Positions 37,152 to 47,277 of a DNA stretch of 64,000 nucleotides are shown here, one piece after another (the stretch's first letter is position 1; each line of letters begins with the position of its first letter). The stretch is from Oceanospirillum maris DSM 6286 (GTDB lineage Bacteria; Pseudomonadota; Gammaproteobacteria; Pseudomonadales; Halomonadaceae): positions 1-64,000 of the forward strand of contig NZ_AUGW01000016.1 in the NCBI RefSeq assembly GCF_000422865.1. The letters run 5' to 3'. Made by a program: the position numbers and the translations under genes. Below the pieces are notes generated by a model. That model was not told where the DNA came from. It worked only from the letters and a program-made list of their open reading frames with translations, and did no database searches.

Positions 37152-38957
37152 TTAAATCTTTCTAGCATATTCAATCATTAATTGAATACTTCGACGTCCT
37201 CGAAACTCGTTTAAACTCAACTGGTAAGCGGTCTCTACTCGATCTCCTTCCTTAAAATCGATCTGTTGATTACCAGCTAACGCCTTGAACCAGATCCCTT
37301 TGCAGGCCTGTAACCCACCTTCATCGCTGAGCAAAAGTTGCAAGTGGCTTTGATCCGCGCCAACAGCCCTTAATTGTTCAACAAGGAATACACCGGTGAA
37401 GCAAGGTGCCTCAAACTCTCTTCCAAAAGGTTGCAGTTTTTGTACCAGTTGCCATGTTTGTTCTGAAATTTCTGAAGGCTGTAACGTTTCGTCGATTTTT
37501 ACAACAGGCCGTAACACCTCTGTTTTTAGGGCTAAAATAATCGATTGATTAAAGCTTTTTGCAAAGAAATCGAAGCTTGAGCGGTTTAATGTTAAGCCTG
37601 CCGCCCCTTTATGGCCGCCAAACTTGACCATCAATTGCGCATCAATTTGATGCACTTGCTGTAAAACATCACGAATATGCACTCCTTCCACGCTTCGAGC
37701 AGAGCCCGACAAATGCTCTGGATTCAAAGCAGGACAGAGCACAATACTGGGTTTGCCTGTTTTTTGTGTAATACGTGACGCAACAATCCCCTGCACGCCT
37801 GCATGGCCGTTCTCTAAAAAGACCGTTAAACCCTGATAATTTTCGGCCAGTTGAGGCTTTATTAGCTCGAAAGCATCGCGCACCATATCTTGCTCGATGC
37901 TTTTTCGATCTTCGTTATCCTGATCCAGAATGGCCAGATAGTGCTCTGCCTGCTGATCCGTCGTTGCCAGCATATAATGCAAAGCCGCATAGGGATCGTC
38001 CAAACGTCCACGGGCGTTAATACGCGGCCCCAGTTGAAAACCTAAGGTTTCAGCGTTAAAAAACTCATTGTCTTTGCGCAACAGCTTACGAATTGATCGC
38101 CAACAAGGTAGGTCAAAACGATTGATCAGGCTTAACCCTGTAGAGACAACCGCGCGATTAATCGCGCTTTCACCTAGGGAAACACAGTCCGCTACGGTGC
38201 CTAGCGCAACATAACTGAGTAAAAAACTTAATTTTGGTGAACGATCCGCTAACCGACCCTGTTGAATCAAAACATCTCGCACTTGAGCCATAACCAGCCA
38301 GCTCACCATACAGCCAGCGATTGTCGCATCAGGGTAATCACAGCCCTGCTGTGTAGGGTTAACCATCGCATACGCTGAAGCCGGAACACCCTCTTCAGGC
38401 AACGCATGGTGATCCGTAACGATCACATCAATCCCGGCTTGTTTCAGCAAGGTAAGCCTTGCCTCATCACTAGAGCCACAATCTGCGGTGATAATAATAT
38501 TCGGCAGTAAATCCTGCTGTAAAATACGAGCGACTAAACCCGCACTTACACCATAGCCATCATTAATACGGTGGCCAATTAAGCTAAATATCTGTGACTC
38601 CGCCACGCCAAATAGCTCGGTTAAACTACGATAAAGCACCGCATGAGAGGTGATACCATCAACATCATAATCAGTTAGTACGCCGATACGCTCACCGTTG
38701 ATAACGGCCTGAGCAATACGCTCTGCAGCCTTTTGACAATCTTTTAGCAAACTGGGCTTGGCGATATGCTTTAACGCAGGATCAACAATGCCAGCCAAAT
38801 TAAATCGATCCCCTTGAATGCGGCCCGCTAAAATCTTGGCCAGCAAAGGAGGTAGCCCAAGCTGTGCTGCTTGAGCCAACACTATCGGATTCTGAGGTCG
38901 AGGCAGAAAAACCGGCGATGCTAAAGATACAGATAGTGAGGAAGAAGACTGTTTCAC
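37152..38957 (-). CDS. recJ: Single-stranded-DNA-specific exonuclease RecJ
   Basis: A 5'-3' exonuclease acting in RecF recombination, mismatch and base excision repair. The DHH metal motifs are present: TDYDVDGITSHAVLYR (I/II), TADCGSSDE, VTDHHALPE, and ARGRLDDPYAALHYML. The DHHA1 domain has FGGHKGAAGLTL. The length of 601 aa is near normal. It begins with GTG 38957, whose GTGA overlaps the stop of the sulfatase gene, so the two are translationally coupled. Confidence 0.97.
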   Translation of the reverse strand: MKQSSSSLSVSLASPVFLPRPQNPIVLAQAAQLGLPPLLAKILAGRIQGDRFNLAGIVDPALKHIAKPSLLKDCQKAAERIAQAVINGERIGVLTDYDVDGITSHAVLYRSLTELFGVAESQIFSLIGHRINDGYGVSAGLVARILQQDLLPNIIITADCGSSDEARLTLLKQAGIDVIVTDHHALPEEGVPASAYAMVNPTQQGCDYPDATIAGCMVSWLVMAQVRDVLIQQGRLADRSPKLSFLLSYVALGTVADCVSLGESAINRAVVSTGLSLINRFDLPCWRSIRKLLRKDNEFFNAETLGFQLGPRINARGRLDDPYAALHYMLATTDQQAEHYLAILDQDNEDRKSIEQDMVRDAFELIKPQLAENYQGLTVFLENGHAGVQGIVASRITQKTGKPSIVLCPALNPEHLSGSARSVEGVHIRDVLQQVHQIDAQLMVKFGGHKGAAGLTLNRSSFDFFAKSFNQSIILALKTEVLRPVVKIDETLQPSEISEQTWQLVQKLQPFGREFEAPCFTGVFLVEQLRAVGADQSHLQLLLSDEGGLQACKGIWFKALAGNQQIDFKEGDRVETAYQLSLNEFRGRRSIQLMIEYARKI

Positions 38958-40816
38958 TGGTAAAAACGCCCTATCTCTTTCATAACATCTTTCATAACGT
39001 TAATGTCCAAGGCATCACTTTTCATCGGCGTATAATCCGGCTCCACCACTTCGTATTGGCCGGAGTGGTACGTTACAGTGATTTTATCCGGCTGAATAAC
39101 ACCGTAGTTATTCACTGAGCCTGCTAGAACCCAGTCCCGCCCTTTACGCTCTAACAAATGCTGACCACTGCTGAAATCTTGAGCAGAACTAGTACAGCCC
39201 AGTAGATCCTTTAGAAGTGTTGGCGCTAGGTCAAAATGACTGGTACGTTTGTTGATAACAGCACCACGGGAGAAACGGCCTCCTGCCATAATCAGAGGCA
39301 CACGTATCTGATAATCAGAGAAATTCCCACCATGCCCCCAGTAGTTTTTCTTCAGATCATTAAATTCCTGACCGTGATCTCCGGTGATCACCACCAAGGT
39401 ATTTTCTAGCAAGTTCTTTGATTCAAGGTCTTTTAGAACGCGGCCAATCTGACTATCGGTAAAATGAACCGCATTTTTATAGCGGTTAAAGTAAGGCTCA
39501 GGATCAAAGTTATTATTTAATTCCAAATAGTTCACCTCATCCCATACCGGAGCAAATATTTCAGGATATCCCTCTGGAGAAGAATAAGAGTGCGGCGCAT
39601 CATAAAATAGAAAACCAAAGAAGGGTTTATCTGTACGGGTTTGCTGCGTTGTAAGCCAAGCGAGCCAGTCATCGGTTAGCTTGATATCCCGTAAAGGAGA
39701 TGATGGCGCATCAGTACCAATACGCAGATCTGGCACAGAGGAAAACACGGTTTTATCAAATGCAGGACTGGTTAGTTTAGCATTTGCAAAGATGCCCAAC
39801 TGATACCCCTGATTTTGCAACTGCTCGATGATAACCGGAGGTGTGGCGGTTGATTTCATCGCCCCCCAGTAGGTTCCAGGCAGACCATAAAAGAGACTAA
39901 ATATGCCCGTTCGAGTTCCGTTACCGCCACTATAATGCTGCGCAAAGAGTGTTCCGTGCTGTTTACCAAAACGCGCCACATTAGGCGCTGTTTTACTATC
40001 AGCAGTATCGAAGCGCCAAGAATCAACGGCGATAACAAGTAGGTTCATCGGCTTATCTTGTCTCTGGCAAGATAAAGGCTGTTGTGGATAGTTTAAGGTT
40101 CCGCTACCTACCGTCATTAAACGGGCTCGTTCGGCAGCATCAGGATCTACTACGCCCCATTGTTCAAATTGCTTTTGGGCTGTTGTTGGGTAGTGTAGTG
40201 GGAAAAAACGAGCTTGCTTAGTCACATCAAATTTATACAGCGCATCAGCATAGGCATGAATAAAATGACTGGTCAGCGTTACCATAAATAAAGAAGGTAA
40301 TAGATAACGCAGCTTCACTGCATTAGAGAGTGCTTGTAGCTTTTCCCATAGTAGCCCAGCAATAAACCACTGCATAACAACAACACCGATAACACCAGCA
40401 ATAGCCATTAATTGGGAGCTTAGCGAAAAGTCAAAAATCTGACCGTCTGTATCATTGATCAGCAAGTTAATGACAAAACCATTGATATGAAACCGATACT
40501 GATCAAACACCAAACTATCTAAGCCAACAAGGGCTATTCCAAGACTCGATAGTAATATCAAAGACCACTTAATAACGAAGTGAACAGGTATCAGTAAAGC
40601 CAGAATAATAACGAAAGGCAAAATTAAGATGGAAAGAAAAAAGCCATGCCCAATCCATGTTGTCGCTAAATAGCTCCAACCTAAAAATGAACTAGGCGTT
40701 TCCATATAAACGCCATAACGACTAAAGACCAAAACCAGTACCAAGGCCGTCCAAATACTGTACCAGCTAACCCAGCGCACCAAGTTAGACCGAGTCGCTT
40801 TAACACCTTTATTCAC
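38954..40816 (-). CDS. PbgA/YejM-like inner-membrane sulfatase-fold protein (DUF3413)
   Basis: A 620-aa protein with five TM helices in the first 195 residues (DUF3413) and a periplasmic sulfatase-like domain with LVIAVDSWRFDTAD, FLFYDAPHSY, ITGDHGQEFND and WGHGGNFSDYQIRVPLIM. In enterobacteria this family (YejM, also LapC/PbgA) senses periplasmic lipopolysaccharide and controls LpxC turnover. The usual sulfatase nucleophile context CxPSR is absent, in line with a regulatory role. It is coupled to recJ, which is not a functional link known to me. Confidence 0.85.
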   Translation of the reverse strand: MNKGVKATRSNLVRWVSWYSIWTALVLVLVFSRYGVYMETPSSFLGWSYLATTWIGHGFFLSILILPFVIILALLIPVHFVIKWSLILLSSLGIALVGLDSLVFDQYRFHINGFVINLLINDTDGQIFDFSLSSQLMAIAGVIGVVVMQWFIAGLLWEKLQALSNAVKLRYLLPSLFMVTLTSHFIHAYADALYKFDVTKQARFFPLHYPTTAQKQFEQWGVVDPDAAERARLMTVGSGTLNYPQQPLSCQRQDKPMNLLVIAVDSWRFDTADSKTAPNVARFGKQHGTLFAQHYSGGNGTRTGIFSLFYGLPGTYWGAMKSTATPPVIIEQLQNQGYQLGIFANAKLTSPAFDKTVFSSVPDLRIGTDAPSSPLRDIKLTDDWLAWLTTQQTRTDKPFFGFLFYDAPHSYSSPEGYPEIFAPVWDEVNYLELNNNFDPEPYFNRYKNAVHFTDSQIGRVLKDLESKNLLENTLVVITGDHGQEFNDLKKNYWGHGGNFSDYQIRVPLIMAGGRFSRGAVINKRTSHFDLAPTLLKDLLGCTSSAQDFSSGQHLLERKGRDWVLAGSVNNYGVIQPDKITVTYHSGQYEVVEPDYTPMKSDALDINVMKDVMKEIGRFYQ

Positions 40817-41003
40817 AGTGAATCCTCTTACCTTAAAGACGGGTATTCAATAGAAAATCTCTAGCCAATAGAAAACGCTTCTTCTATTTATAGAGCCAAT
40901 ACGGCAGATACTTTAGAAACAAGACAAATAGGCGTGAGATAAATAGACTTACAAAGTATAGGCGAGATAAAATAAACACGATTGGGTTGAGCCAGTAGAA
41001 TAG

Positions 41004-41036
41004 ATAAAAGGGAGCCTTGGCTCCCCTTTATTTTAT
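41004..41036 (-). terminator. thrC terminator
   Basis: A 7-bp stem (gggagcc 41010-41016 with ggctccc 41019-41025) is extended by A/T pairs; T4 follows on the minus strand. The loop is only 2 nt, so the real stem is probably 6 bp with a 4-nt loop. Confidence 0.7.
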
Positions 41037-41087
41037 CTTTTCCTTTTGCCTATCAAGCTACCGCCAACTTAACCTAGCGTCTATCGA

Positions 41088-42506
41088 CTAACGCTTATTG
41101 TCGATAACAAACTGCTGAATGGCTGTGCCATCAGCCGGTAGAACGGTAAAGCGCTCTTCACGCTCCATCAGATCGGCCATATGAGGCGGTAAAGGAGCAC
41201 CTTCAAAGCCCGCTTTAACAATAGCATCTTCAAATTTGGCCGGATGAGCGGTAGCCAATGTGATCATAGGTACAGACTTATCACGGTTACAAGTTTCTGC
41301 GGCACGGTAGCCCGTTGCCGTGTGCGGATCAAGCAGCTCACCGGTGCGCTCAAAAGCTTCTTTAATAACATCGATGGTAGCTTCATCATCAACGCTTAGG
41401 CTATCGAATAGCTCACGGGCTTTATCCCAGCGCGCTTGTTCGAGCTGTACAGGCTCATTGTTAAAACGATTTAATAGGTCTTCAACCGCCGCGCCATCAT
41501 TGTCGTATAGATCAAATAGCAGGCGTTCAAAATTACTAGATACCACAATATCCATACTCGGTGATAGCGTATGCATCAACGGTTGTTTGCTGAAGTCATT
41601 TTTACTGATCACACGATGCAGAATATCATTGGCATTAGTGGCAACAATAAACTGATTCACTGGCAAGCCCATTTTATAAGCCATATATCCAGCAAATACA
41701 TCACCAAAATTAGCCGACGGTACACTGAAAGATACCTTACGGTGCGGTGCGCCAACTGCAACAGCAGAAACAAAGTAGTAGACGATCTGCGCCATAATGC
41801 GCGCCCAGTTGATCGAGTTAACAGCCACTAAACGAGTGCTGCCGCCAAGGAAGCCTTGATTATTAAAGCTCTCTTTAACAATCGCCTGGCAATCATCAAA
41901 ATTACCTTCAACGGCGATATTAAATACGTTATCTGCCAATACCGTTGTCATCTGACGACGTTGTACTTCCGATACACGGTTATACGGATGCAGAATAAAG
42001 ATATCCACATGCTCGCAAGGCTTACAGCCTTCAATGGCCGCAGAACCGGTATCACCGGACGTTGCCCCCATAATAACGGCATGCTCATTACGCTTACCCA
42101 GAAAGTGATCCAGCAAGCGACCCAACATCTGCAACGCCACGTCTTTAAAGGCCAGCGTTGGGCCGTGGAACAGCTCTAGTAAATAGTGATTGCTATCCAG
42201 TTGCTTAAGCGGGGTTACGGCATCATGTTTGAACGTACCATAGGTATCGTCAATCATGCTTTTCAGTGTATCAGCCGGAATCTCGTCACCAATAAAGGCG
42301 TGCATGACGTTGTACGCAATCTCGGTATAAGACAATCCTGCCCAAGAGGCGATTTCTTCGGCTGAAAACTGAGGAATGGTTTCTGGCACATACAGGCCGC
42401 CATCGCTAGCCAGACCGGTCAGAACAACATCTTCAAAGTTAAGGGCGGGCGCTTGGCCACGAGTACTGATATAACGCACGGTGTGATTCTCGTATTCAGG
42501 GTTCAT
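41088..42506 (-). CDS. thrC: Threonine synthase
   Basis: A PLP enzyme converting O-phosphohomoserine to threonine. The Lys that binds PLP is in HGPTLAFKDVALQMLGR (about residue 118), with SGDTGSAAIEG and NSINWARIMAQIVYYF also conserved. The 472-aa protein has the N-terminal YISTRG segment of the class with about 470 residues (proteobacterial type). It lies 87 bp after hom. Homoserine kinase (ThrB/ThrH) is not in the window. Confidence 0.97.
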   Translation of the reverse strand: MNPEYENHTVRYISTRGQAPALNFEDVVLTGLASDGGLYVPETIPQFSAEEIASWAGLSYTEIAYNVMHAFIGDEIPADTLKSMIDDTYGTFKHDAVTPLKQLDSNHYLLELFHGPTLAFKDVALQMLGRLLDHFLGKRNEHAVIMGATSGDTGSAAIEGCKPCEHVDIFILHPYNRVSEVQRRQMTTVLADNVFNIAVEGNFDDCQAIVKESFNNQGFLGGSTRLVAVNSINWARIMAQIVYYFVSAVAVGAPHRKVSFSVPSANFGDVFAGYMAYKMGLPVNQFIVATNANDILHRVISKNDFSKQPLMHTLSPSMDIVVSSNFERLLFDLYDNDGAAVEDLLNRFNNEPVQLEQARWDKARELFDSLSVDDEATIDVIKEAFERTGELLDPHTATGYRAAETCNRDKSVPMITLATAHPAKFEDAIVKAGFEGAPLPPHMADLMEREERFTVLPADGTAIQQFVIDNKR

Positions 42507-42593
42507 AACGACCTCTCAAGGTACAGGCCGGTTATTAAGCCCCGCATCCTAGTCGAGTACGGGGCGAACATTTTTGTCAATCTGATGTGTTTT

Positions 42594-43901
42594 TTAGCTA
42601 TTCAAGTCTTCTACACGGATACGCACAACTTCACCGCAGATATCGACTAAAGATTCAATTTCGCGAATCGCATCGTTCATCTGTAGTTCTTGGCATTTGT
42701 GAGTCATCAGAATAATCGGCACCATTTCACTATCTTTAGCTTCTTTCTGAATAATAGCCTCAATACTGATGCCTTTATCGCTAAGGATCGTTGCAACACG
42801 GGCCAAAACCCCAGGGCGATCAACCGCTTGCAGGCGAACATAATACGCAGTGACAACATCTTCCATTGAAAGGATAGGTGCTTCGTTATCCAGCGAATCT
42901 TGAGTAAAGGCCAGCGGTGGCACACGACTGGCATAGTCAGCACCCATCGTACGAGCCACATCAATAATATCCGCAACAACAGAAGATGCTGTTGGTTCAG
43001 CACCGGCGCCAGGGCCGTAATACATCGTAGGGCCAACGGCATCGCCATGCACCATAACGGCATTCAGTACACCGTGAACATTAGCAATCAGTCGGTCTTT
43101 TGGAATGAGTGTAGGGTGTACACGCAGCTCAACACCTTCTTTCGTGCGACGAGCAATCCCCAAATGCTTGATGATATAACCCAGCTCATCGGCCTGTTCG
43201 ATATCCAATGGCGTGATTTTGCTAATACCTTCGGTATAAGCTTTATCAAACTGCAACGGAATACCAAAGGCGACAGATCCAAGAATCGTCAGCTTGTGGG
43301 CCGCATCAATACCTTCAACATCAAAGGTTGGATCAGCTTCGGCATAACCCAAGTCCTGAGCCTCTTGCAGTACATCATCAAACTCTCGGCCATAATCACG
43401 CATCTGCGTCATAATATAGTTGCCAGTACCATTAATGATACCCGCCAGCCAGCTGATGTTATTCGCGGCCAAACCTTCACGAATACCTTTAATAACCGGA
43501 ATACCACCGGCTACTGCTGCTTCAAAGGCAACCACAACACCTTTGGCTTTAGCGGCTTCAAAAATCTCATTACCGTGCACTGCAATTAGGGCTTTATTCG
43601 CCGTAACAACATGCTTGCCATTCTCAATGGCGGTCATCACCAATTCACGGGCGACATCATAACCACCGATCAATTCAACAACCACATCAATTTCAGGGTT
43701 GTTTACCACATCAAAAATATCACGGGTTACAGCAATATCTGTTGTATCACATGCGGGGTTGTCGCGACGGGCACCGATCTGCTCAACAATAATAGGGCGA
43801 CCAGTACGACGGGCAATCTCTTCAGCATTACGGATCAAAACATTAACCGTACCGCTACCAACAGTACCTAAACCACATATACCCACTTTTACCGGTTTCA
43901 A
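42594..43901 (-). CDS. hom: Homoserine dehydrogenase
   Basis: Reduces aspartate semialdehyde to homoserine with NAD(P)H. Start TTG 43901, preceded by GAGGGTC, gives a 435-aa protein beginning LKPVKVGICGLGTVGSG, the exact size and start of pseudomonad Hom. The frame open to 43958 is not family-like. The nucleotide loop is GLGTVGSGT, the catalytic part is AGIINGTGNYIMTQM and GYAEADPTFDVEGIDAAHK, and a C-terminal ACT domain (from about residue 350, VRLQAVDRPGVLARV) suggests feedback control by threonine. Monofunctional, without an aspartokinase fusion. Confidence 0.97.
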   Translation of the reverse strand: MKPVKVGICGLGTVGSGTVNVLIRNAEEIARRTGRPIIVEQIGARRDNPACDTTDIAVTRDIFDVVNNPEIDVVVELIGGYDVARELVMTAIENGKHVVTANKALIAVHGNEIFEAAKAKGVVVAFEAAVAGGIPVIKGIREGLAANNISWLAGIINGTGNYIMTQMRDYGREFDDVLQEAQDLGYAEADPTFDVEGIDAAHKLTILGSVAFGIPLQFDKAYTEGISKITPLDIEQADELGYIIKHLGIARRTKEGVELRVHPTLIPKDRLIANVHGVLNAVMVHGDAVGPTMYYGPGAGAEPTASSVVADIIDVARTMGADYASRVPPLAFTQDSLDNEAPILSMEDVVTAYYVRLQAVDRPGVLARVATILSDKGISIEAIIQKEAKDSEMVPIILMTHKCQELQMNDAIREIESLVDICGEVVRIRVEDLNS

Positions 43902-44291
43902 TACGAGACCCTCTTGCCTGTTATCTTGCATAAACGACTGGTATGCCTGTTTCAGCATATTCTATTTCGGTTTTATCTCGATGTGAGTCATCACAGAGAG
44001 CGCAGCGGCTATCTTTTAACGATACCTTGCTTTTAGCGGTCTTCGCTGCATTACCGTTGAACGCCCCATCTTAGCGTTTTTTCTGTCGGAGAAAAACCAA
44101 GGGTGGCCTCTGAAAAGCAAATGTCAGCGTTATTTCTTCGAAGGGGTCATTTCAAACCTAATAAATAGCATCTGAAAGGCAAGCCATGCTTTGAAAAAGA
44201 GCTAAATAACAAAAAACGCCCTGAAGATATTTCTTAAGGACGTTTAAATTCAGTTAACCGATTGAACCAGAATAGGTAAAAGCCAGATCCG
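43902..44291. other. 390-bp gene-free region between dsbC and hom
   Basis: This holds the dsbC terminator near 44210-44246 and the hom promoter region. An imperfect stem aaacg-cct.../...agg-cgttt is seen there. No other structure or small ORF with a ribosome binding site was found. Confidence 0.5.
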
Positions 44292-45062
44292 TTAAAGCGT
44301 TAAGCCTAGGGCTGTGGCCAAACGTTTAGCAGGCATATAACCGGGTAATAAACGGCCATCGTCTAAGAAAATAGCCGGTGTGCCTTGTACACCCAGCTGT
44401 TGCCCTAAACGATACTGATCCGCAATGGGGTTTTCACACTGTTTCTCATCAATTGATTCACCACGCTTAGCTCGACTCATTGCATCTTGCTGATTTTCGG
44501 AGCACCACACGGAGACCATCGAATAATAAGAACCGGAGCCTACACCCGCGCGAGGGAAGCCTAAATAACGCACACTAATTCCCATGTCATTAAGTTCCTT
44601 CACCTCCTGGTGCAGCTTACGGCAATAGGCGCAGTCAATATCCGTAAATACCGTGATCTGACCTTTCTTTTCACCGGTAGCAGGAAAAACAACCATCTGG
44701 TTTTCATCCAGTGCAGCCACTTCTTTTGCTCTAGCCGCCATACGACGTTCTTCTGTAATATTTTTAAAACCTTGCGGGGCGACTTGGTACATATCACCTG
44801 TGAAAATATAGCCGCCATCAGCGGTGCTATAAAGAATCTCGCCCGTGCTTAGCTCCACTTCATAAATAGATTCAACACGGGAAGGCCGCACCTCATTAAC
44901 AGGAATGTTAGGCCCGGCCCCTTCTAATTTTTTTAGGATCATCTCTTCAGGCGTGGCGGCCTGAGCATGAGCAGCAAATAAAAGGCAAACTGAAGCAATC
45001 AGCAAGCGTTTTGTCTGAGTACAAACGTCTTGCAGCTGCAGTAACAATGGAGTTGTTTTCAT
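44292..45062 (-). CDS. dsbC: Thiol:disulfide interchange protein DsbC
   Basis: A periplasmic disulfide isomerase. ATG 45062 gives a 256-aa protein with a signal peptide ending AHAQA (about residue 36). An N-terminal dimerisation domain is followed by a thioredoxin fold with the active-site pair in DIDCAYCRKLH (CAYC rather than the common CGYC). A second Cys pair (WCSENQ ... KQCENP) and the cis-Pro loop VQGTPAIFLDDG are conserved. As in pseudomonads it sits beside hom. xerD, its usual upstream neighbour there, is absent. Confidence 0.95.
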   Translation of the reverse strand: MKTTPLLLQLQDVCTQTKRLLIASVCLLFAAHAQAATPEEMILKKLEGAGPNIPVNEVRPSRVESIYEVELSTGEILYSTADGGYIFTGDMYQVAPQGFKNITEERRMAARAKEVAALDENQMVVFPATGEKKGQITVFTDIDCAYCRKLHQEVKELNDMGISVRYLGFPRAGVGSGSYYSMVSVWCSENQQDAMSRAKRGESIDEKQCENPIADQYRLGQQLGVQGTPAIFLDDGRLLPGYMPAKRLATALGLTL

Positions 45063-45390
45063 CACAGAGATCCTGATCAATAGACACGACCATCCCACTA
45101 TTTCAACTAGGATGGTTTATTAAAGAATAGAAACTAAACGGCAAACAATAGGCTGATAGCGTGTTGAGTACAAGTCTAAGACTGAAAGCCCCATAAATGG
45201 TTCCCGCTATGACTTATCCTAAAAATTTATACAGGACGTTTATTATGACATGGAGATGTTATCGGAAGGAAAAGAAAGGAAAGCCTGTGGACAAGTAGTC
45301 ATAAAAAGAGGGATTAAGCAGGCATAAAAAAACGGGTGACCCTGTGAGAGGTTACCCGTTTTTTCAGTAAGTTGACTTAATTTTAATAAA
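45063..45390. other. gene-free region between rplS and dsbC
   Basis: 328 bp holding the dsbC promoter region and the rplS terminator (45326-45365). Nothing else is seen; xerD, expected here from synteny with pseudomonads, is missing without remnant. Confidence 0.6.
45326..45365 (-). terminator. terminator of the rpsP-rplS operon
   Basis: A stem of about 10 bp (aacgggtgacc 45331-45341 with ggttacccgtt 45349-45360, one mismatch) has A's before it, giving T7 on the minus strand. Confidence 0.93.
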
Positions 45391-45747
45391 TTAAGACAGC
45401 TTTTCTTTAATACGTGCAGCTTTACCGCTCAGTTCACGTAGGTAGTACAGTTTCGCCTGACGAACATCACCACGACGTTTAACAGACAAGCTGTCAACAA
45501 TTGGGCTGTAAGTCTGGAAAGTACGTTCAACACCAACACCGTGAGAAATCTTACGTACTGTGAACGCAGAGTTCAAACCACGGTTACGCTTACCTAGTAC
45601 AACACCTTCAAACGCCTGTAGACGCTCACGGGTGCCTTCTTTAACTTTTACTTGAACAACAACAGTATCACCTGGTGCAAACACAGGGATTTCTTTGCTC
45701 ATTTGTTCGGCTTCAAGCGCCTGAATTACTGTATTTTTGCTGCTCAT
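45391..45747 (-). CDS. rplS: 50S ribosomal protein L19
   Basis: A 118-aa protein at the 30S-50S interface. ATG 45747 follows AGGAGCGAGC. Diagnostic are [47 protein letters not shown] and [20 protein letters not shown]. The open frame continues upstream to 45840 but overlaps trmD. It is the last gene of the rpsP-rimM-trmD-rplS operon and ends at a strong terminator. Confidence 0.98.
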   Translation of the reverse strand: MSSKNTVIQALEAEQMSKEIPVFAPGDTVVVQVKVKEGTRERLQAFEGVVLGKRNRGLNSAFTVRKISHGVGVERTFQTYSPIVDSLSVKRRGDVRQAKLYYLRELSGKAARIKEKLS

Positions 45748-45784
45748 TAGCTCGCTCCTAGATTTAAGCCGCTCGACTTGCGCA

Positions 45785-46531
45785 TTAGCGCGAACCGTCA
45801 TGATTGCGGATGAATTCTTCCAACAATGCCTGGCGCTCATCGTCCAGGTCGACCTTTTCCAGCAAGTCTGGTCGCCTTAACCAAGTTCGACCCAGAGATT
45901 GCTGAAGGCGCCACCGACGAATGGCTGCGTGATTCCCGCTTAAAAGAACGTCCGGCACATCAAGATCGTCAACTCGTTCAGGTCTTGTATAGTGTGGACA
46001 GTCTAGTAATCCATCGGAAAATGAATCCTCTTCAGCAGAGTCTTCATGCCCGAGAACACCGGGAACCAACCGTGATACTGTATCGATGAGGGTCAAAGCG
46101 GCAAGTTCACCACCGCTTAAAACATAATCACCAATTGACCACTCTTCATCTATTAATGTCTCCACCACGCGCTCGTCGATGCCTTCGTAGCGACCCGCAA
46201 CAAGTACAATGCGGTCGCGTTGAGACAGCTCACGTACCCCTTCTTGATCAAGAGGACGTCCTTGGGGAGACATATAGATCACCTTAGCATCCGGCCCGGC
46301 TTTTTCTTTAGCGGCTAAAATAGCATCGCGTAAAGGCTGAACTTTCATCAGCATACCAGGACCGCCACCATAGGGGCGATCATCGACTGTGCGGTGTTTA
46401 TCTGTTGTGAAATCACGAGGATTCCAGAATTCTAGCGATAACAGTTGTTTTTTAACTGCTCGCCCAGTTACACCATACTCAGTAACTGCATCAAACATCC
46501 CTGGAAACAGGGATACAACGCCTAACCACAC
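45785..46531 (-). CDS. trmD: tRNA (guanine37-N1)-methyltransferase
   Basis: Forms m1G37 in tRNAs with GNN codon reading, preventing frameshifts. The 248-aa SPOUT (trefoil knot) protein starts [25 protein letters not shown] and has [29 protein letters not shown] and [15 protein letters not shown] (the knot and cofactor site). It is 46 bp after rimM and 37 bp before rplS. Confidence 0.98.
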   Translation of the reverse strand: MWLGVVSLFPGMFDAVTEYGVTGRAVKKQLLSLEFWNPRDFTTDKHRTVDDRPYGGGPGMLMKVQPLRDAILAAKEKAGPDAKVIYMSPQGRPLDQEGVRELSQRDRIVLVAGRYEGIDERVVETLIDEEWSIGDYVLSGGELAALTLIDTVSRLVPGVLGHEDSAEEDSFSDGLLDCPHYTRPERVDDLDVPDVLLSGNHAAIRRWRLQQSLGRTWLRRPDLLEKVDLDDERQALLEEFIRNHDGSR

Positions 46532-46577
46532 AGTTTAATCTCTTTAATAGAAACTGATCCCATCGCTGAAATTCAGT

Positions 46578-47108
46578 TTAGAAGTCAGGATCCCAGTCAA
46601 CAAGCACTGTGCCGTCGCTGAGATTGACCTTTTTCACTACCTGATCCACCAAATAAGGAATCAAACGCTCAGCGTCATCAATACTATCCGGTGTTGCTTT
46701 AACCACGAGTACATCATTAGCACCCGTTTCAAGCAGGTAGCTCACCGTGCCCAGATTGACATTTTCAGGAGTGAAAACGGTTAGCCCCTCTAATTGGTGC
46801 CAATAGTAATCACCTGCCTCCAGTTCGGGTAGTACATCCTTCGCTAAGCGAATTTCACTACCACACAGCGCTTCAGCCTGATTACGATCCGCAACCACTT
46901 TGAAAAGAACGACAAGCCCTTTACTGTGCTTTTTACCTTTGCTGACTTCAAACTCGCCTAATGGCTTGTCATCTTTCCACAAAGATAATTTCTTATACTG
47001 GAGAATACTGTCTATCGGGTCGGTAAAAGAATAAACCTTAACCCAGCCCTGAATGCCAAAAGGACTTGTAATTCTACCGAGGACTACAAAATCTTCTGGT
47101 TCTGACAT
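46578..47108 (-). CDS. rimM: Ribosome maturation factor RimM
   Basis: Binds S19 and assists maturation of the 30S head. The 176-aa protein has the N-terminal barrel (VVLGRITSPFGIQGWVKVYSFTDP) and the C-terminal PRC-barrel (GDYYWHQLEGLTV, ETGANDVLVV, LIPYLVDQVVKKV). It is 169 bp from rpsP, a long gap for the operon that contains two hairpins, perhaps limiting its expression relative to S16. Confidence 0.96.
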   Translation of the reverse strand: MSEPEDFVVLGRITSPFGIQGWVKVYSFTDPIDSILQYKKLSLWKDDKPLGEFEVSKGKKHSKGLVVLFKVVADRNQAEALCGSEIRLAKDVLPELEAGDYYWHQLEGLTVFTPENVNLGTVSYLLETGANDVLVVKATPDSIDDAERLIPYLVDQVVKKVNLSDGTVLVDWDPDF

Positions 47109-47220
47109 AAGCCTGACTTACTCTCTCTTAATATTAATTCAGCCCTTGCTTATCACAAAAACTGAATCAACTCTTTGTCAGTTAAAATATAAATTAAAAC
47201 CACAAAAGAGCTAAGTAACA

Positions 47221-47275
47221 ACCACATCAGTGGTCATCACTGGAATTCGCTACTGCGGCCTTTTCAGGCAGCAGT
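47221..47275 (-). promoter_or_regulatory. intercistronic hairpins between rpsP and rimM
   Basis: CTGCGGCC (47253-47260) can pair with GGCAGCAG (47267-47274), 7 of 8 pairs, immediately after the rpsP stop; accac/gtggt (47221-47234) forms a second small hairpin. There is no T tract, so RNA stability or partial attenuation is more likely than termination. Confidence 0.45.
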
Positions 47276-47277
47276 TA

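Noticed and set aside
42900-43589. A 229-codon open frame on the plus strand opposite hom
   Set aside because: It lies within a certain gene on the other strand, has low-complexity Asn/Thr/Ile composition and no ribosome binding site; a shadow of hom.
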